DNA from: Paenibacillus arenilitoris
GTDB taxonomy: Bacteria; Bacillota; Bacilli; Paenibacillales; Paenibacillaceae
Length of the DNA stretch: 64,000 nt
Assembly: GCF_014705655.1 (NCBI RefSeq)
Contig: NZ_JACXIY010000010.1
Span: forward strand, 1 to 64,000
Direction of reading: 5' to 3'
Numbering within the stretch: position 1 is the first letter of the stretch; each line of letters starts with the position of its first letter. The position numbers were made by a program, and so were the translations under genes. This document shows positions 61,673-64,000 of the stretch, in pieces. The notes beneath the pieces were generated by a model. It searched no databases and had not been told where the DNA came from. It saw only the letters and a list, made by a program, of their open reading frames with translations.

Positions 61673-62664
61673 ATATCGATAACTGGCTGACGCCATATAA
61701 ATGGGGCAAGCCCGTCCTGATCGGCTCGGGCGAGAAGGGGGCCTTCGATTACCATGCGGTCGATTGTCCTTTCGTGTTCCGCCACAACGGCCGTTTCTAC
61801 ATGATGTACGTCGGCTTCGACGGAACCGGCTATCAGACGGCGCTTGCGGTTAGCGACGATCTGCTTCGCTTTGAACCTCTATCGACGATTTTGCGCCGGA
61901 ACGAGGGCTCGGACTGGGATTCGAGGAACGTGGCGGGAACGTGGATTTTGCGCGACAACGAGATGTTCGGGCCGGGCACGTTGAAGCAGTGGAACGGCAA
62001 GTATTGGCTTGCCTATCATTCCTATCCGGGGGACGGCTACGAGGAAGGCTCCGCCAAAATCGGTCTGGCGTGGACGGAGGACGAAAATTTGCTCGAATGG
62101 CACCGCCTGCCGGACCCGATCCTGACGCCAGAGGAAGGGGAGCCGTGGGAGAGAGGCGGGCTCTACAAGGAGTGTCTGCTTGAGCACGAAGGAAAATTTT
62201 ATTTGTTCTATAACGCCAAAAACAAAAACCGCGGGCGGTGGATCGAGCAGACCGGGCTGGCCGTTTCGGCGGATTTGATCCATTGGACGCGGCATAAGGA
62301 CAATCCGGTCATCCGCGTGACGCCGGACAGGTGGGACAGCGGGTTCGTCAGCGATCCGTGCGTGCTTAAGGACGGGGACCGCTGGGCCATGTTTTTCTTC
62401 GGCTACGACTACAAGAAGGCGCAGGAGGGGATCGCTTATTCCGCCGATCTTCTGAATTGGACGAAGCATCCCGAGCCGATCATTACGGTTGGCGGCGAGG
62501 GAGAGCTCGACGAAGTATTCGCGCATAAGCCGTCCGTCATCGCCCATAACGGCGTGCTGCATCACTTCTATACCGCATGCAGAAAGCCGCGGGAAGGCGA
62601 CCGGACCTGCAACTTCTACCCCGAATTTCGGACGATAGCCGTCGCGACGTCGCGGAAGCTTTGA
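61669..62664 (+). CDS. Five-bladed propeller glycosidase (GH43/GH130-like superfamily)
   Basis: This 331-residue protein starts with a TTG that overlaps the TGA of the rhamnosidase gene (GGGGGAGG upstream). It is a five-bladed propeller with repeated strands CPFVFRHNGRFYMMYVGFDG, ECLLEHEGKFYLFYNAKN, DPCVLKDGDRWAMFFFG and KPSVIAHNGVLHHFY. The order of blade motifs resembles the DUF377/GH130-GH43 group. It probably hydrolyses a side chain released with the rhamnosidases next to it. Catalytic residues are not certain. Confidence 0.72.
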   Translation: MNIDNWLTPYKWGKPVLIGSGEKGAFDYHAVDCPFVFRHNGRFYMMYVGFDGTGYQTALAVSDDLLRFEPLSTILRRNEGSDWDSRNVAGTWILRDNEMFGPGTLKQWNGKYWLAYHSYPGDGYEEGSAKIGLAWTEDENLLEWHRLPDPILTPEEGEPWERGGLYKECLLEHEGKFYLFYNAKNKNRGRWIEQTGLAVSADLIHWTRHKDNPVIRVTPDRWDSGFVSDPCVLKDGDRWAMFFFGYDYKKAQEGIAYSADLLNWTKHPEPIITVGGEGELDEVFAHKPSVIAHNGVLHHFYTACRKPREGDRTCNFYPEFRTIAVATSRKL

Positions 62665-62745
62665 TCGTATTCGGCCAATGCCCGCCGGTATATCCGACGG
62701 ATCGGGCAATCAGTCGGCCGTCTGCGAGCGGCCATAAGGAGGAGC

Positions 62746-64000
62746 ATGGTGGCAGCGATCGAGATTGCGGCTTTGCGCACGGAAGGAATCCATTGTCCGC
62801 TGGGCCTGGACGTTGACAGACCGAGGCTATCGTGGTCGTTCGGAAGGCCGGGCGATCGCGGCGGCCGTCAAAGCGCCTACCGGATTGCCGTTGCGACGAG
62901 CGAGGAGAGGCTGAAGACGGGAATGCCGGATGCGTGGGACAGCGGCATTGTAAGTACCGGGGCGCATACATCCATCGCTTACGAAGGAGCTTCGCTATTG
63001 CCAAGACAGAGGTATTACTGGCGAGTGACGGTTTGGGACGAACAAGGGCAGTCATCGACCGGCGCGGCGGCTTGGTGGGAGACGGGCATGCTGTCCGGCG
63101 ATCGTTGGACGGGACGCTGGATCGGCGCCTCCGCCGGGGCGGGCGGCGAGAGGCGGCTTGTCCAGCTGCGAAGGTCTTTCGACGTTAAGGGGCCGGTTGC
63201 GCGCGCGCGTGCCTACATTTCCGGACTAGGCCACTACGAAATGCGATTGAACGGGGCGAAGGTCGGGCGGCGGGAGCTTGAACCGGGATGGACCGACTAC
63301 GACAAAACGGTGCTCTACTCGATCCACGACTTGACTTCCCGGGTCAGGCAGGGGGAGAACGCGGTCGGCGTCCTTCTCGGCAACGGATTTTACCGCGTCG
63401 CCGGCGGACGCTATGCGAAGTTCAAGGACAGCTACGGCGAGCCGGCATGTCTTGCCGAGCTGGTCATCGATTACGACGACGGCACGACGGAGAAGATCGT
63501 CACCGATCGTACGTGGTCGGCGAGCGAAAGTCCCCTCACCTTCTCCTGCATATACGGCGGCGAAGATTACGATGCGGGGCTGGAGCAGGAAGGCTGGGAC
63601 GAGCCCGGCTTCGCGGAGAACGATAGCTGGAGCCGGGCCTGCGAGCTGCCGCCGCCGCGAGGCAAGCTGCTTGCGCAATCGTCCCCTCCGCTGGCGGTGA
63701 TGAAGCGGTTCCCGGCGTCCGTCGTCTCGGAGCCGCGCCAAGGCGTCTACGTCTACGACCTGGGTCAAAATATATCGGGCTGGCCGTCCATCCGTATAAC
63801 CGGACCGCAAGGCGCGCGGGTCAAGCTGAAGCCCGCGGAGCTGCTGACGGACGAGGGCCTGGCCAATCAGAAATATTCGGGATCGCCGTACGAGCTGAAC
63901 TATGCGCTCAAGGGCGGAAGCATAGAAGAATGGCGTCCCCGGTTTTCGTATTACGGCTTCCGTTACGTGCAGGTGGAAGGCGCGGTGCCTTGCGGCAAGG
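62746..64000 (+). CDS. GH78 alpha-L-rhamnosidase, N-terminal part (3' end outside window)
   Basis: The frame is open from ATG 62746 (AAGGAGG just upstream; GTG 62749 is an alternative) to the window end, 418 codons. It shows the GH78 order: fibronectin-like domain (CPLGLDVDRPRLSWSFG, then YYWRVTVWD), then the N-domain with SGLGHYEMRLNG, LEPGWTDYDKTVLY, GVLLGNGFYR, YGGEDYDA and VYDLGQNISGW. The (alpha/alpha)6 catalytic barrel starts at the edge of the window. GH78 enzymes release L-rhamnose from pectin, flavonoid glycosides or saponins. It is the third glycosidase of this probable operon. Confidence 0.92.
   Translation, partial: MVAAIEIAALRTEGIHCPLGLDVDRPRLSWSFGRPGDRGGRQSAYRIAVATSEERLKTGMPDAWDSGIVSTGAHTSIAYEGASLLPRQRYYWRVTVWDEQGQSSTGAAAWWETGMLSGDRWTGRWIGASAGAGGERRLVQLRRSFDVKGPVARARAYISGLGHYEMRLNGAKVGRRELEPGWTDYDKTVLYSIHDLTSRVRQGENAVGVLLGNGFYRVAGGRYAKFKDSYGEPACLAELVIDYDDGTTEKIVTDRTWSASESPLTFSCIYGGEDYDAGLEQEGWDEPGFAENDSWSRACELPPPRGKLLAQSSPPLAVMKRFPASVVSEPRQGVYVYDLGQNISGWPSIRITGPQGARVKLKPAELLTDEGLANQKYSGSPYELNYALKGGSIEEWRPRFSYYGFRYVQVEGAVPCGK

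Overview
The window looks like chromosomal DNA of a high-GC, spore-forming, Gram-positive bacterium of the Paenibacillaceae (Paenibacillus/Cohnella type). The evidence is strong AGGAGG ribosome binding sites, Bacillus-type sigma-A promoters, a YhcN/YlaJ-type sporulation lipoprotein, a caa3 oxidase operon of Bacillus order, and many plant-polysaccharide glycosidases. The assignment to genus is inference.

Layout. (1) 1-6.9 kb: the end of a sugar-import operon (binding protein, two permeases, no ATPase) followed by a lipoprotein GH43 enzyme and a GH2 enzyme. (2) 7.3-9.5 kb: a YetF-type DUF421 membrane protein, an HxlR regulator and a sporulation lipoprotein. (3) 9.7-15.3 kb: ctaCDEF, ctaG and a DUF420 gene for the caa3 cytochrome c oxidase. 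(4) 15.3-19.7 kb: a GntR/YtrA-controlled pair of ABC-2 type transporters with an obvious operator over the promoter. (5) 19.7-24.5 kb: a lower-GC patch with a small export protein, a glycine-zipper protein, decayed genes, and an AraC regulator divergent from a GH127-type arabinofuranosidase.

(6) 24.5-44.8 kb: a large zinc-starvation island, the most striking part of the window. At least seven 19-bp Zur-like boxes (pattern near AATCGTAAT-N-ATTACNATT) lie upstream of: a FecBCD-like importer plus MFS transporter; a zinc-free ribosomal protein S14 with a DUF3024 protein and a stand-alone AAA+ ATPase; two COG0523 GTPases (the second with an L33 paralog that keeps only one CxxC); and a divergent opine-zincophore locus. 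That locus carries cntKLM-like biosynthesis genes on the minus strand and cntABCDF plus cntE-like transport genes on the plus strand. Two promoters share the same tandem-operator geometry with 29 bp between box centres. Together the genes would spare zinc in ribosomes, make and export an opine metallophore, re-import the metal complex and deliver metal inside the cell.

(7) 44.9-64 kb: plant cell-wall glycan use. It holds two GH43-type proteins, a large secreted multidomain GH32 fructanase, a GH127-like enzyme, a set of three translationally coupled genes (Asp/Glu racemase superfamily, RuBisCO-like protein, DUF1537 sugar-acid kinase) that resembles apionate-type catabolism, and then a GH106-like enzyme, a five-bladed propeller glycosidase and a GH78 rhamnosidase cut by the window end. 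The mix of rhamnose, arabinose and possible apiose functions suggests rhamnogalacturonan-type or plant glycoside substrates; this is inference.

No tRNA, rRNA, CRISPR array, complete insertion sequence or phage module was recognised.
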